Of a stretch of DNA of 64,000 bases, positions 19,128 through 26,964 are shown piece after piece (position 1 is the first letter of the stretch; every line of letters starts with the position of its first letter). The notes under the pieces were generated by a model that had not been told where the DNA came from, did not search any database, and was given only the letters and a program-made list of their open reading frames with translations. A program made the position numbers and the translations under genes. Where the stretch lies: positions 1-64,000 of the forward strand of contig NZ_BCQE01000017.1 of the NCBI RefSeq assembly GCF_001544275.1, read 5' to 3'. This DNA is from Enterococcus gallinarum NBRC 100675 (GTDB taxonomy: Bacteria; Bacillota; Bacilli; Lactobacillales; Enterococcaceae).

Positions 19128-19183
19128 CTCTCAAAAGATCACCTTATTCTTTGCGTGACAAGTGGTTTTCCAAATTCCAACAA

Positions 19184-19741
19184 TCATTCTGCGAAAATCG
19201 TTTTTTCCGCTAGAACTTCTTCTTTGAACCAAGTCATTTGGTCTTGAAGATCAATCGTCCCATCTCGAATATAATCTGCTTGTGGAGAAATGATTTCTTC
19301 GTGCATCAAAAAAAGCGGGCGCGCTTCCTCTAGATACCCCGTGACCCAATTAATAATTTTCTCTGGCTGTTGTTGAAAGTCTCTAATGATTAGTCTACCT
19401 AAGACAATATCCAGAGGTGTTCTTAAATAAATGACCTTGTCGATAGAAGGTGCGAGTTGCTGATGGACATACCCAAACGGAAAATCGATCAAGATCAGCG
19501 TACAGTGATGAATGATTTGTTTTAGGTCATTTATCAATGGTTGAATATCAAATTGATTGATTGCTTCGTAGGGTTCTTTTAACAGAGCCTCAGAGGATGG
19601 CGCACAAGGCAATGCATCGATACTATAATCATCAAAAGATAAAACTGCTGTACCGGGACATAGATTGGCGACCTTTTGGATAAAGGTGGTTTTCCCTGAA
19701 GCAGTCACTCCACTAACAACGATAACTCTTGCTTTTTTCAT
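19184..19741 (-). CDS. P-loop kinase, uridine/nucleoside-kinase-like, substrate unknown
   Basis: A 185-residue cytoplasmic NTPase-fold kinase. Walker A reads GVTASGKTTF (residues 11-20), followed by LSFDDYSID, where an Asp pair sits as in nucleoside kinases. LILIDFPFGYVH is a Walker-B-like strand, and RLIIRDFQQQPEK is a likely lid. It resembles AAA/P-loop small-molecule kinases related to uridine kinase and shikimate kinase but matches none closely enough to name. ATG 19741 is preferred over 19762, since AAAGGAG lies six bases upstream. It is monocistronic and divergent from the next gene. Confidence 0.75.
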   Translation of the reverse strand: MKKARVIVVSGVTASGKTTFIQKVANLCPGTAVLSFDDYSIDALPCAPSSEALLKEPYEAINQFDIQPLINDLKQIIHHCTLILIDFPFGYVHQQLAPSIDKVIYLRTPLDIVLGRLIIRDFQQQPEKIINWVTGYLEEARPLFLMHEEIISPQADYIRDGTIDLQDQMTWFKEEVLAEKTIFAE

Positions 19742-19922
19742 TTGTTTCTCCTTTGTTTTCATTTTCTGTTTAAGTCTTGCGACACACCTAGCTGTTTCTT
19801 CTAAGCGCGAAGTAGTTTAGATGCAATACCAAACAGGTGTTTAAAAATTTACTAATTCATATAGATTTTTTTTACATTACTCCGGAAATAAGGTAACTTA
19901 TCATATAAAGGAGCGTGATCGT

Positions 19923-20198
19923 GTGAAGGTAGACAAAATCGAATATAAACGAGTAATCAATGATGCCGGACATCTTGAATATGATCTTTTGCAGTATCTT
20001 GAAAAAAATCGCGAGAGTGCTTCTCCGGAAATCAAACGTACTGAGATCGATTACTTGATCGATCATGATATTCAACACCGCATCATCCAAAATGCTCGTA
20101 AAAGCTTGCTTGGAGACAAAATCATACTTAAAGATGCCGTCAGCCAAGACTATCTTTTATTAAAAAAATATACCGACTTTTTTCGCACTTATCAGTGA
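19923..20198 (+). CDS. Hypothetical protein
   Basis: A 91-residue soluble, charged protein that I do not recognise. It is predicted mainly helical (for example YDLLQYLEKNRESASPEIKR) with no signal peptide or membrane segment. It starts at GTG with GGAG nine bases upstream. A 91-codon frame exists on the opposite strand over almost the same bases, but that one has no ribosome-binding site. The gene shares a bidirectional terminator with the convergent gene that follows. Confidence 0.6.
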   Translation: MKVDKIEYKRVINDAGHLEYDLLQYLEKNRESASPEIKRTEIDYLIDHDIQHRIIQNARKSLLGDKIILKDAVSQDYLLLKKYTDFFRTYQ

Positions 20199-20205
20199 TT
20201 GTAAT

Positions 20206-20248
20206 GAAAAAGCAGAACCAGAGAGAAGCTCTCAGTTCTGCTTTTTTT
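20206..20248. terminator. Bidirectional terminator
   Basis: Almost fully paired hairpin AAGCAGAAC..GAGAG/CTCTC..GTTCTGCTT with A- and U-runs, between two convergent genes. Confidence 0.88.
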
Positions 20249-20706
20249 TATTCTTCAAAATGTTCTTGGTAAACGTCTTCGACTGTTTGGTTTGGATCAA
20301 TCACAATATACAAGCTTTTTGTTTTTTCACTGATTTTTGTTGATTGATAAACGTTATCTAATCCTTCAGTATCTTTGTCTTTGTATGGGAAATACACAAG
20401 ATCAGGTGTTCCATTGCGGTAAAGAATTTCCATTCGTTCAATATCTTCGTATTTCAAAGCGCGGGCGAACATACCTAATTCCAATCCACCTAAATTGATA
20501 TCATGTGTTGCAACATGATCCCCTTCTTGGAAGATTTCAATTTTGAATCCTGCACAAGGATGGATCTCAACAAATTCGCTTCCGTGGATGCGGCCAAAAC
20601 TAGTAGTGATTTGCTTGATCCACAAATCTCCAATATAACGGCGCTCAATCGTCCATGTTTCTCCATTACGGAAATAAAATTTCAATGCTTTCATTTCTCT
20701 TGCCAT
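20248..20706 (-). CDS. Conserved hypothetical protein, unknown function
   Basis: A 152-residue soluble protein beginning MAREMKALKFYFRNGETWTI, with a beta-rich N-terminal half and an acidic C-terminus (VEDVYQEHFEE). I do not recognise a named domain. ATG 20706 has AAAGGAG nine bases upstream; a longer open frame from 20772 would start with non-conserved residues and is rejected. It is 67 bases downstream of the thioesterase-like gene and may be co-transcribed with mazG-cca-thioesterase, or have its own promoter. Confidence 0.7.
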   Translation of the reverse strand: MAREMKALKFYFRNGETWTIERRYIGDLWIKQITTSFGRIHGSEFVEIHPCAGFKIEIFQEGDHVATHDINLGGLELGMFARALKYEDIERMEILYRNGTPDLVYFPYKDKDTEGLDNVYQSTKISEKTKSLYIVIDPNQTVEDVYQEHFEE

Positions 20707-20773
20707 GACATAACGCTCCTTTTTTTTAATAATACATTTCAATTTTAACACATTGTCCGCTAAGGAGCACAAA

Positions 20774-21139
20774 TTAACTTTCTTTCTCGCTCACTTTTTT
20801 TAAAAAACCTTCGATATCGACCACCGCTCGATGATGTGTACCTGTCGCTAACAGTTGATTGTTTTCATAGACACGAAAAGCAAACCCATAGGTCTTTTCA
20901 TTCGAGATCTCTTCACAGCATACCTGAACGGTTGCACCGATTCCTGAAGCCGCCCGGTGCTCGATCGTAAATTGTGTTCCTACTGTTGTCTTACCAGACG
21001 CTATACGCGATTCCAATGCTTCAAAACAGACAGCTTCTACCATGGCAGCCAAACGAGGGGTCGCTAAGACAGGCAGTCCTCCGGATCCAACTGCAAGAGC
21101 CGTATCTTCCTCGGTAACCAAAAATTCTTTTTCGATCAT
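20774..21139 (-). CDS. Hotdog-fold thioesterase-like protein (FlK type)
   Basis: A 121-residue single hotdog domain related to fluoroacetyl-CoA thioesterase FlK and similar acyl-CoA thioesterases. Typical stretches are PVLATPRLAAMVEAVCFEAL on the long central helix, VGTQFTIEHRAASGIGATVQV on the following strands, and ATGTHHRAVVD near the C-terminus. Its likely role is hydrolysing or sequestering a small acyl-CoA, with substrate unknown. It starts 19 bases after the cca stop and is probably in the mazG-cca transcript. Confidence 0.8.
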   Translation of the reverse strand: MIEKEFLVTEEDTALAVGSGGLPVLATPRLAAMVEAVCFEALESRIASGKTTVGTQFTIEHRAASGIGATVQVCCEEISNEKTYGFAFRVYENNQLLATGTHHRAVVDIEGFLKKVSEKES

Positions 21140-21158
21140 TGTTTTCTCACCTGCTTAT

Positions 21159-22373
21159 TTATGGGTTATTTAATACGATTGTTTTAGCAAAAGCCAATAA
21201 TGCTTTCTCTTCATTTGCGACTCGTCTCTCAATCACCGCTTTTTCGGCAGCTGCTAGCACTTCTTTCATCCAAGGACCGCCGGATTGGTCAAAGTGGCTC
21301 AGCAAGTCGCGCCCATTGATGGCCAAGTCTTTAAGTGAATGGATTGGCAACGCCTGGTAGCGAGCTTGACTAATAGAGGGATCTACCTCTTGACCATAAT
21401 AGTACATCAATTCTTCTGATAGTCGAGCGGCCTCGCTGCCCAGATGGTACAATGCTTCATCACTAAACGGCCCTGCTTTCCGCAGCAATACTCCCTCGAA
21501 TAATGATTGGACCATCCGAATCAATTCATTGGAACACTTCCATTGCTTCAAAAAAGGACGAACTTCTGCTGTAGAAAGTCCAATCTGGTCAATCAATAGT
21601 GTCCAGGCAGAAGCTTCATTGTTCAATGGTCTCTCCGGTAAATCAGCCATTCGCAACAGAGCTTCACCGGCTTGTTTCAGTCCTGGACAATAGAGATAAC
21701 ATTCAGTCGCTACAAAAGCCTTTAAAGCTGAATTGCGATGTGCCCCTAACAGCAATTTGACGAACTCGATGGTGATTCTCTCTACGGATATTTTTGCCAA
21801 TAGCTGATGATTGTCATAAATTGCCTCAAATGTTCGTGGTTCCAATGCAAAGCCCAATTGACTGACAAAGCGCAAGCCCCGCATCATCCGTAGTGCATCT
21901 TCATGAAATCGTTCGTGCGGCTGACCCACTGCTCGCAGAATTTTCTGTTGCAGGTCTGCCAGTCCATCAAACAAATCAATGATTTCACCATCTTTTTTCA
22001 GAGCAAAAGCGTTGATCGTAAAATCTCTGCGCTTCAAATCTTCAGCCAAAGAGCGCACAAAAGCAACTTTGTCTGGCCGACGGAAATCTTGATAGGCTTC
22101 TTCTGTCCGAAAAGTCGTGATCTCATATTGTTCATTTTCCCATAAAACAAGGACTGTTCCGTGCTCGATACCCAAATCGATGGTACGAGGAAAAAGTTCT
22201 TTGATCTCTGCTGGAAAGGCACTTGTTGCAATATCTACATCATGGATTGGCTGTCCTAAGATTGTATCTCTGACACTCCCTCCCACAAAGTAGGCATCAA
22301 AACCGGCTGCTTCGATTCTTTGCAATACAGGGATTGCTTGTTCAAATTCTTGTGGTAACTTAGTCAGCTTCAT
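21159..22373 (-). CDS. cca: CCA tRNA nucleotidyltransferase
   Basis: Adds or repairs the 3' CCA end of tRNAs. The roughly 404-residue class II enzyme has the nucleotidyltransferase core FVGGSVRDTILGQPIHDVDIATSA with the DxD metal motif, then FRRPD and RRDFTINAFA. The nucleotide-template segment GQPHERFHEDALRMMRGLRF (EDxxR) follows, and then a helical tRNA-binding tail. ATG 22373 is used; ATG 22385 is possible, since neither has a strong ribosome-binding site. The gene overlaps the end of the mazG-like gene, indicating coupled translation. Confidence 0.95.
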   Translation of the reverse strand: MKLTKLPQEFEQAIPVLQRIEAAGFDAYFVGGSVRDTILGQPIHDVDIATSAFPAEIKELFPRTIDLGIEHGTVLVLWENEQYEITTFRTEEAYQDFRRPDKVAFVRSLAEDLKRRDFTINAFALKKDGEIIDLFDGLADLQQKILRAVGQPHERFHEDALRMMRGLRFVSQLGFALEPRTFEAIYDNHQLLAKISVERITIEFVKLLLGAHRNSALKAFVATECYLYCPGLKQAGEALLRMADLPERPLNNEASAWTLLIDQIGLSTAEVRPFLKQWKCSNELIRMVQSLFEGVLLRKAGPFSDEALYHLGSEAARLSEELMYYYGQEVDPSISQARYQALPIHSLKDLAINGRDLLSHFDQSGGPWMKEVLAAAEKAVIERRVANEEKALLAFAKTIVLNNP

Positions 22374-22710
22374 TCGTTTTCCCATCTTTTCTTTCAAAGC
22401 GATACGCATCTCTGCGGTTGAACTTTTTCATATTGGATTCAAAAACTTCCGTCAAATCGATACCCATGGAATTTGCCATGATCATGGTGACAAAAAGGAC
22501 ATCACCTAGTTCTTCAGCAACTGTTTTCTCGACTTCCGTCTTCTTCTTGGCCTTTTCCCCATAGTGATGATTGACTTCCCTTGCCAACTCGCCGACTTCC
22601 TCAGTAAGTCGGGCCATCTGTGCTAAAGGGCTGAAATACCCCGCCTTGAATTGTTGGATATAGGCATCGACTTCTTCTTGCATCTCATATAGTGAACGTT
22701 TTTCTGTCAT
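22360..22710 (-). CDS. MazG-family nucleotide pyrophosphohydrolase
   Basis: A 116-residue all-alpha NTP pyrophosphatase of the MazG/YpjD type, probably cleaning non-canonical or surplus nucleotides. Metal-binding acidic residues are visible as LTEEVGELAREV and EELGDVLFVTMIMA (EExxE and ExxD pattern). ATG 22710 lies eight bases after AAAGGG; a GTG at 22731 is open but has no ribosome-binding site. As in Bacillus (ypjD...cca), it sits with cca, overlapping it by 14 bases. Confidence 0.9.
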   Translation of the reverse strand: MTEKRSLYEMQEEVDAYIQQFKAGYFSPLAQMARLTEEVGELAREVNHHYGEKAKKKTEVEKTVAEELGDVLFVTMIMANSMGIDLTEVFESNMKKFNRRDAYRFERKDGKTNEAD

Positions 22711-22846
22711 CCTCTTCACCCTTTCTTTCACATTTTAGCAAAAGAATACGCACCTGCCTAGATAGAGGATCGACTTGCTCATATTGTTTAATGCCAAATT
22801 TCGTGCTAAATTGGTACTTGTGAGATTTAGAAATGGAGGAAACAGG

Positions 22847-23749
22847 ATGCGATCTTTTTTTTCGTGGCGGACAGTCCGCGATATTGCCTTAATTGTTCTA
22901 GGAACGAGTGTCTATGGTTTTGGTCTCGTCTATTTAAATATACCTAATGATTTAGCTGAAGGCGGCGTCACCGGAATCACGTTGATCATGCGCGCATTAT
23001 GGGGCATCAATCCCGCTTACAGTACACTGATTTTGAATATCCCAATCATTTTGCTAGGAGGTAAGATTCTTGGCAGACGTTCGCTAGTCTATACAGTGAT
23101 TGGAACCTTTGGTCTTTCATTTTGGCTAGGTTTCTGGCAGACGGTGCCATTATTGATCGATCTGCAGCATGACTTACTGATCGTTGCGTTACTCGCAGGA
23201 CTAATTGCCGGGATCGGCAGTGGTATTGTCTATAAAGTTGGTGGGACAACAGGTGGCGTGGATGTATTAGCCCGGATCCTAGAAAAGAACTTTGGGATCA
23301 CGATTGGTCGTTCTCTCTTGATCTTTGATGTTTTCGTTCTATTGCTTTCCTTAACCTATATCGATTTGAAACGCATGATGTACACGCTAATCTTTTCCTA
23401 TGTTTTCGCTCGCGTGATTGATTCGATCCTAGATGGCGGCTATTCAGCAAAAGGGATCATTGTTATCAGTAATCATAGTGAAGAAATTGCTCCTGTCTTA
23501 ATGAATGAATTGGAACGAGGCGTCACCTTTTTAAATGGGGAAGGAGCCTATTCCGGTGGTAATAAACGGATCATTTATATGGTAGTAAGCGGCCGGGAAA
23601 TTTCAGAGGTCAAACGGATCGTTGCCGACTTCGATCAACAAGCGTTCGTGTCGGTGATCAATGTCCATGAAGTTGAAGGGGAAGGCTTCACTTATTTACG
23701 TCCTAAATCACGATTTTTGCAACGCAAGGCAGCAAAATCAAAAGGATAA
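22847..23749 (+). CDS. YitT family membrane protein (DUF161/DUF2179)
   Basis: A 300-residue integral-membrane protein with five to six hydrophobic helices (GLVYLNIPNDLAEGGVTGITL; GIGSGIVYKVGGTTGGVDVLAR). A soluble C-terminal DUF2179 domain, about residues 220-285, includes RGVTFLNGEGAYSGGNKRIIY. The transport or signalling role of YitT proteins is unknown. ATG 22847 follows GGAGG by seven bases. It is monocistronic and ends in a large bidirectional hairpin. Confidence 0.9.
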   Translation: MRSFFSWRTVRDIALIVLGTSVYGFGLVYLNIPNDLAEGGVTGITLIMRALWGINPAYSTLILNIPIILLGGKILGRRSLVYTVIGTFGLSFWLGFWQTVPLLIDLQHDLLIVALLAGLIAGIGSGIVYKVGGTTGGVDVLARILEKNFGITIGRSLLIFDVFVLLLSLTYIDLKRMMYTLIFSYVFARVIDSILDGGYSAKGIIVISNHSEEIAPVLMNELERGVTFLNGEGAYSGGNKRIIYMVVSGREISEVKRIVADFDQQAFVSVINVHEVEGEGFTYLRPKSRFLQRKAAKSKG

Positions 23750-23777
23750 CCCCATTCTTCCATCCTATCTAATTATA

Positions 23778-23874
23778 AAGAAAAAACCGCAAGAAACTTG
23801 ATTTCTCCTGCACACTGTTGCAAACGACGAACGCTCGGTGCTGGGAGTCATCTTCTTTCTTGCGGTTCTTTTCT
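23778..23874. terminator. Long nested bidirectional terminator (yitT / reoY)
   Basis: Outer arms AACCGCAAGAAA/TTTCTTGCGGTT (23785-23796, about 23855-23866) enclose about 58 bases. These contain an inner stem CTCC.GCAC/GTGC.GGAG. U-runs occur on both strands. Same large architecture as at 6098, 11689, 36914 and 58960. Confidence 0.78.
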
Positions 23875-23921
23875 GTTCCACTAGTTTTTATTACTTCACA
23901 GAGCGCTTTTTAATAGCTTTA

Positions 23922-24479
23922 TTAATGACTTTTTTCTTTTTGATCGAGTTTGAAGCGGTTGACTTCATCCGATAATTCCAAAAAAGCATCCCGATCCCCA
24001 TTTTCCAAAGCAAGATCGATTTGGCGGTATAATTTCTCAATTTTTAACTGCATAGCTTCTTTGTCAAGATATTCTGTCACATTTTTTTGTACTTCTTCGT
24101 CAACATGGTCATTCCACCGTTCAAAAGGGTTGTCCTCCAGAACAGCTAAATAAAGTGGTTTTTCCCAAGGATTTGGAAAGATACATTCTAAATAAAGCGG
24201 CTGTTTCCAATTCATCCTGATTTCGTGAAAAATTTGATCGATATCATAAAAGGTTTGATTCTGGATCGTCAATACAAATGGCTCACCGCCAATCTCTGTA
24301 CTGCGAACACTCAACCCCCGATCTGTCTGCATCGCCCCTTCAACAAAATGAACATTTGTCAAAATGGCTTCATGATTTGCTAGGTAGTTCAGAACCCAAG
24401 AAACTTCTCGTCGGCTGAATGATACAGTAGAAACTAACCAATTGAGAAATTTTTTCTTTTCTTGTACATTGATGTTCAT
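23922..24479 (-). CDS. reoY: ReoY / YpiB family protein
   Basis: A 185-residue cytoplasmic protein of the UPF0302 (YpiB) family. In Listeria and Enterococcus, ReoY is needed for ClpCP-dependent degradation of MurA, which adjusts peptidoglycan precursor synthesis together with ReoM and the PASTA kinase. Recognisable stretches are EKKKFLNWLVSTVSFSRREV at the start and FHEIRMNWKQPLYLECIFPN in the middle. The charged helical tail ends EVNRFKLDQKEKSH. ATG 24479 is preferred over the GTG directly after the ypiA stop. The ypiA-ypiB pairing matches Bacillus and Listeria. Confidence 0.88.
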   Translation of the reverse strand: MNINVQEKKKFLNWLVSTVSFSRREVSWVLNYLANHEAILTNVHFVEGAMQTDRGLSVRSTEIGGEPFVLTIQNQTFYDIDQIFHEIRMNWKQPLYLECIFPNPWEKPLYLAVLEDNPFERWNDHVDEEVQKNVTEYLDKEAMQLKIEKLYRQIDLALENGDRDAFLELSDEVNRFKLDQKEKSH

Positions 24480-24488
24480 TTCCCTCAC

Positions 24489-25748
24489 CTATCTTTCTAA
24501 TAGATCCTCCACGATTGATTGCACTTCCAGATCACCCGGTTCGTGAGCCAGATAATGTCTCAGTAAAGGTAGAGCTTCTGATAATCGTCCTTCTTCTCTT
24601 AAGAACAATCCATATTCTTTCATAAAAGCTGGTTCATGCTGCAATCCTTCATTAGCTTGTTCATAGAACTTCGCTGCTTGGTCAAACTCTTCTAACGCGT
24701 TATAAGCCTGTGCTAAATTCCATAGAGCATGGGGTTGTTCATTGTCTTCCATCTTCTCGATAGCCAACACAGCTTCTTGCCAACGCTCTTCATTCAAATA
24801 AAGATTACTTAGTGTAAGAAGGGTTTCATCTTCTTTTTCCCCCGTCTCAAGGGCTTTTAATAAGAAGGACTCGGCTGCTTCGCTGTCATGCAACCGATAC
24901 GCATTTTCTGATGCAAAATGATAAAAATCCACTTGAAATGGATCTTCATGGATTCCTTCTTCAATGACAGTTTGTGCCTCTTCCAGTTGCTCTTCTTCTT
25001 GTAATGCCTCTGCTAAATAGAGATACAAGGAACGGTATTGCGGATTCAGTGCCCGCAACTGCTGCAAATATCGAATCGCATGCTCATTTTCTTTTAATTG
25101 TAAGTAAACTAAAGCGGTTTGGAATAGACGGTCATCTGTTTGATCCTCAGCTAGACTTGCTTCCAGATATTCGATGGCTTCTTCAAATTTCCCAGCCATA
25201 CTCAATGCGGCTCCGGTCCGTTCCAATAAGGAAATACCTGTGATTTCCTGGATATTTTCACTTAGTAATCCTTGATAAAACTCTGCCGCTTCTTGATAAC
25301 GGTCGGTTGAAAAATACAATTCCGCTAGTGCAAAACGAATCAGCGATTCTTTGGGCAGCAGCTTTTGGGCTTCCAATAATTTTGCTTCACTGACTTCAGG
25401 GATCCCAATCAATTGATAGAGATCAGCACTGCTCAATAATGCTCGTGGATAAAAAGAGCTTTGCGGTGTGATCCGATCTAGATAATCAAAAGCTTCGTCG
25501 ATTTGATCATTTTCCATAGCGATTTCTGCTAACGATAGCAACCATTCTTCATTTTCGGGGTCACGTTCTTGCAGTGTATCAAATACTTCTCTTGCTTCTT
25601 CTAAAAAGCCGATTTGGATCAATTCTTCTCCTAATTCGGCTAAGACTTCATTTTGATCTGATTGCAGGGCTTTTGCAAAATTCAATTGTGCATCAGCTAA
25701 ATTCTCGGCTGCTAATGCCTGTAACATTTTTTCACTATATGTTTCCAT
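24489..25748 (-). CDS. ypiA: Tetratricopeptide-repeat protein (YpiA type)
   Basis: A 419-residue soluble protein made almost entirely of about a dozen TPR helix pairs. Examples are LIQIGFLEEAREVFDTLQERDPENEEW and YQEAAEFYQGLLSENIQEI. It is very rich in Glu, Leu and Ala. The family lies next to reoY (ypiB) in Firmicutes and is thought to provide a protein-interaction scaffold, but no function is proven. It abuts the AroB-like gene upstream with no intergenic gap and precedes reoY by nine bases. Confidence 0.9.
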   Translation of the reverse strand: METYSEKMLQALAAENLADAQLNFAKALQSDQNEVLAELGEELIQIGFLEEAREVFDTLQERDPENEEWLLSLAEIAMENDQIDEAFDYLDRITPQSSFYPRALLSSADLYQLIGIPEVSEAKLLEAQKLLPKESLIRFALAELYFSTDRYQEAAEFYQGLLSENIQEITGISLLERTGAALSMAGKFEEAIEYLEASLAEDQTDDRLFQTALVYLQLKENEHAIRYLQQLRALNPQYRSLYLYLAEALQEEEQLEEAQTVIEEGIHEDPFQVDFYHFASENAYRLHDSEAAESFLLKALETGEKEDETLLTLSNLYLNEERWQEAVLAIEKMEDNEQPHALWNLAQAYNALEEFDQAAKFYEQANEGLQHEPAFMKEYGLFLREEGRLSEALPLLRHYLAHEPGDLEVQSIVEDLLER

Positions 25749-26798
25749 CTAAGTTCCTCTTATCTGATTGATTATTGTTTGGTAAGCGCTCATTGTCTGG
25801 ACGAGATCCTCTTCTAATGCGCTAGTTCTGCCCCCTATTGTACCAATTTCTGATAAAAAAAGCAGTTTTTTCTCTTTTTTCTGTAACAGCAGAACTTGCT
25901 GAAAATAGTCGCTTAAAGATAGTTGGTCAGGCAATACGAGGGGGTACCCCAATTGGTCAAGCCACAAGCAAAGCTTATCTAATTTGACTGCTAACTGCTG
26001 TTGTTGAACATTCCAGATTAAGTGAAAGAGTAGGCCATAAAAAAGTTTCATTGCATCAGACAGCAAATGTCCATTTTCCGTCTTATAAAAAGCATCTGTA
26101 AAGACTTGTCCATATTCTTCAAGTGCTGCACCATTTGCTTGATAGGCTTGGATCACCCGATCTGTATACGCTGCAAACGAACGATTGTTTACTTGTTTTT
26201 CTGTCAGAAACGTACGAAAGAGTTCCCGCAGAAAAGCTTGATCCGTGAGCAGTCCGCAACGAATCAATACAAGCAAGTCCACCAATTTCCCATCTTTTTG
26301 TTTTTCAGCAATCGTTTGATCGTATACGACCACTTGCGGTACATTGGGACTTTGCAAAACAGGGATATCTGGTTTCTTAACAATGATCGCAGATTCTTTG
26401 ACACTTTTAGCTAACGCCCGTAAAGACACCGGAATCAACCAAAGATCGCTCGTCAGAATCGACGTGTAGTGAATAAAACTGCTTAACGCCAGCACGCCTT
26501 CATTGCCGAAACCCACGATCAAATAGTTCTCCTGTTTCGAAAAGCGGCTTAGGAAGGACATAAAGGCCTGAAATTCCGTAAAATTATTGCAATACATTTG
26601 ATTGGTACAAATATACCAGCTGACTTCTTTGGGTAAAAACAAACGGGTCAGTTTTTCAGAGAAACGATCATAATACCGCTGATTTGTGAGAATGATGACT
26701 TGATCATTGGAAATTTCCTGCGTCCGTAAAACAGCATTCAATGTTTCTCCATACAAGATTTGCGTCTGCTGTTCTTTTCTAGAAAAGACAAATTCCAT
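25749..26798 (-). CDS. Degenerate 3-dehydroquinate-synthase-like protein
   Basis: A 349-residue protein that follows the AroB fold in outline but lacks its active-site residues. The N-terminal part aligns with the NAD-binding domain (QVIILTNQRYYDRFSEKL; NYLIVGFGNEGVLALSSFI, where AroB has a GGG phosphate loop). LVDLLVLIRCGLLTDQAFL matches the AroB RAGLAEVIKYGLIxD segment without its Glu. The downstream GHxxxHAxE and HGEAV metal-His motifs are absent. It directly precedes ypiA; in Bacillus and Listeria that place is held by shikimate-pathway genes. Most likely a non-enzymatic remnant kept for another role. Confidence 0.7.
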   Translation of the reverse strand: MEFVFSRKEQQTQILYGETLNAVLRTQEISNDQVIILTNQRYYDRFSEKLTRLFLPKEVSWYICTNQMYCNNFTEFQAFMSFLSRFSKQENYLIVGFGNEGVLALSSFIHYTSILTSDLWLIPVSLRALAKSVKESAIIVKKPDIPVLQSPNVPQVVVYDQTIAEKQKDGKLVDLLVLIRCGLLTDQAFLRELFRTFLTEKQVNNRSFAAYTDRVIQAYQANGAALEEYGQVFTDAFYKTENGHLLSDAMKLFYGLLFHLIWNVQQQQLAVKLDKLCLWLDQLGYPLVLPDQLSLSDYFQQVLLLQKKEKKLLFLSEIGTIGGRTSALEEDLVQTMSAYQTIINQIRGT

Positions 26799-26902
26799 AC
26801 ATCCGCCCCCCATCTACGATTTGTTACTTCTATTATAACAAGAATCAACCATTTCACCTACTAACTAGCGAAAGGATGAGGGAAAGTCATGGATTTGAAA
26901 TC

Positions 26903-26943
26903 AAAAAACAAACGACCTCTTTTTTAAAAAAGGTCGTTTGTTT
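26903..26943 (-). terminator. Terminator of the ilv operon
   Basis: Minus-strand stem AAACAAACGACCT/AGGTCGTTTGTTT with a U-rich 3' end, 22 bases after the ilvA stop codon. Confidence 0.88.
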
Positions 26944-26964
26944 CGTAACGCTTGGTTCATAAAA

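Noticed and set aside
19048-19158. 36-codon frame between rpmG and the kinase gene
   Set aside because: Weak ribosome-binding site, and the frame runs straight through an intrinsic terminator.
19872-20147. 91-codon open frame on the minus strand opposite the 91-residue hypothetical gene
   Set aside because: No ribosome-binding site, and its frame mirrors the plus-strand gene, which has GGAG at good spacing and a terminator behind it.
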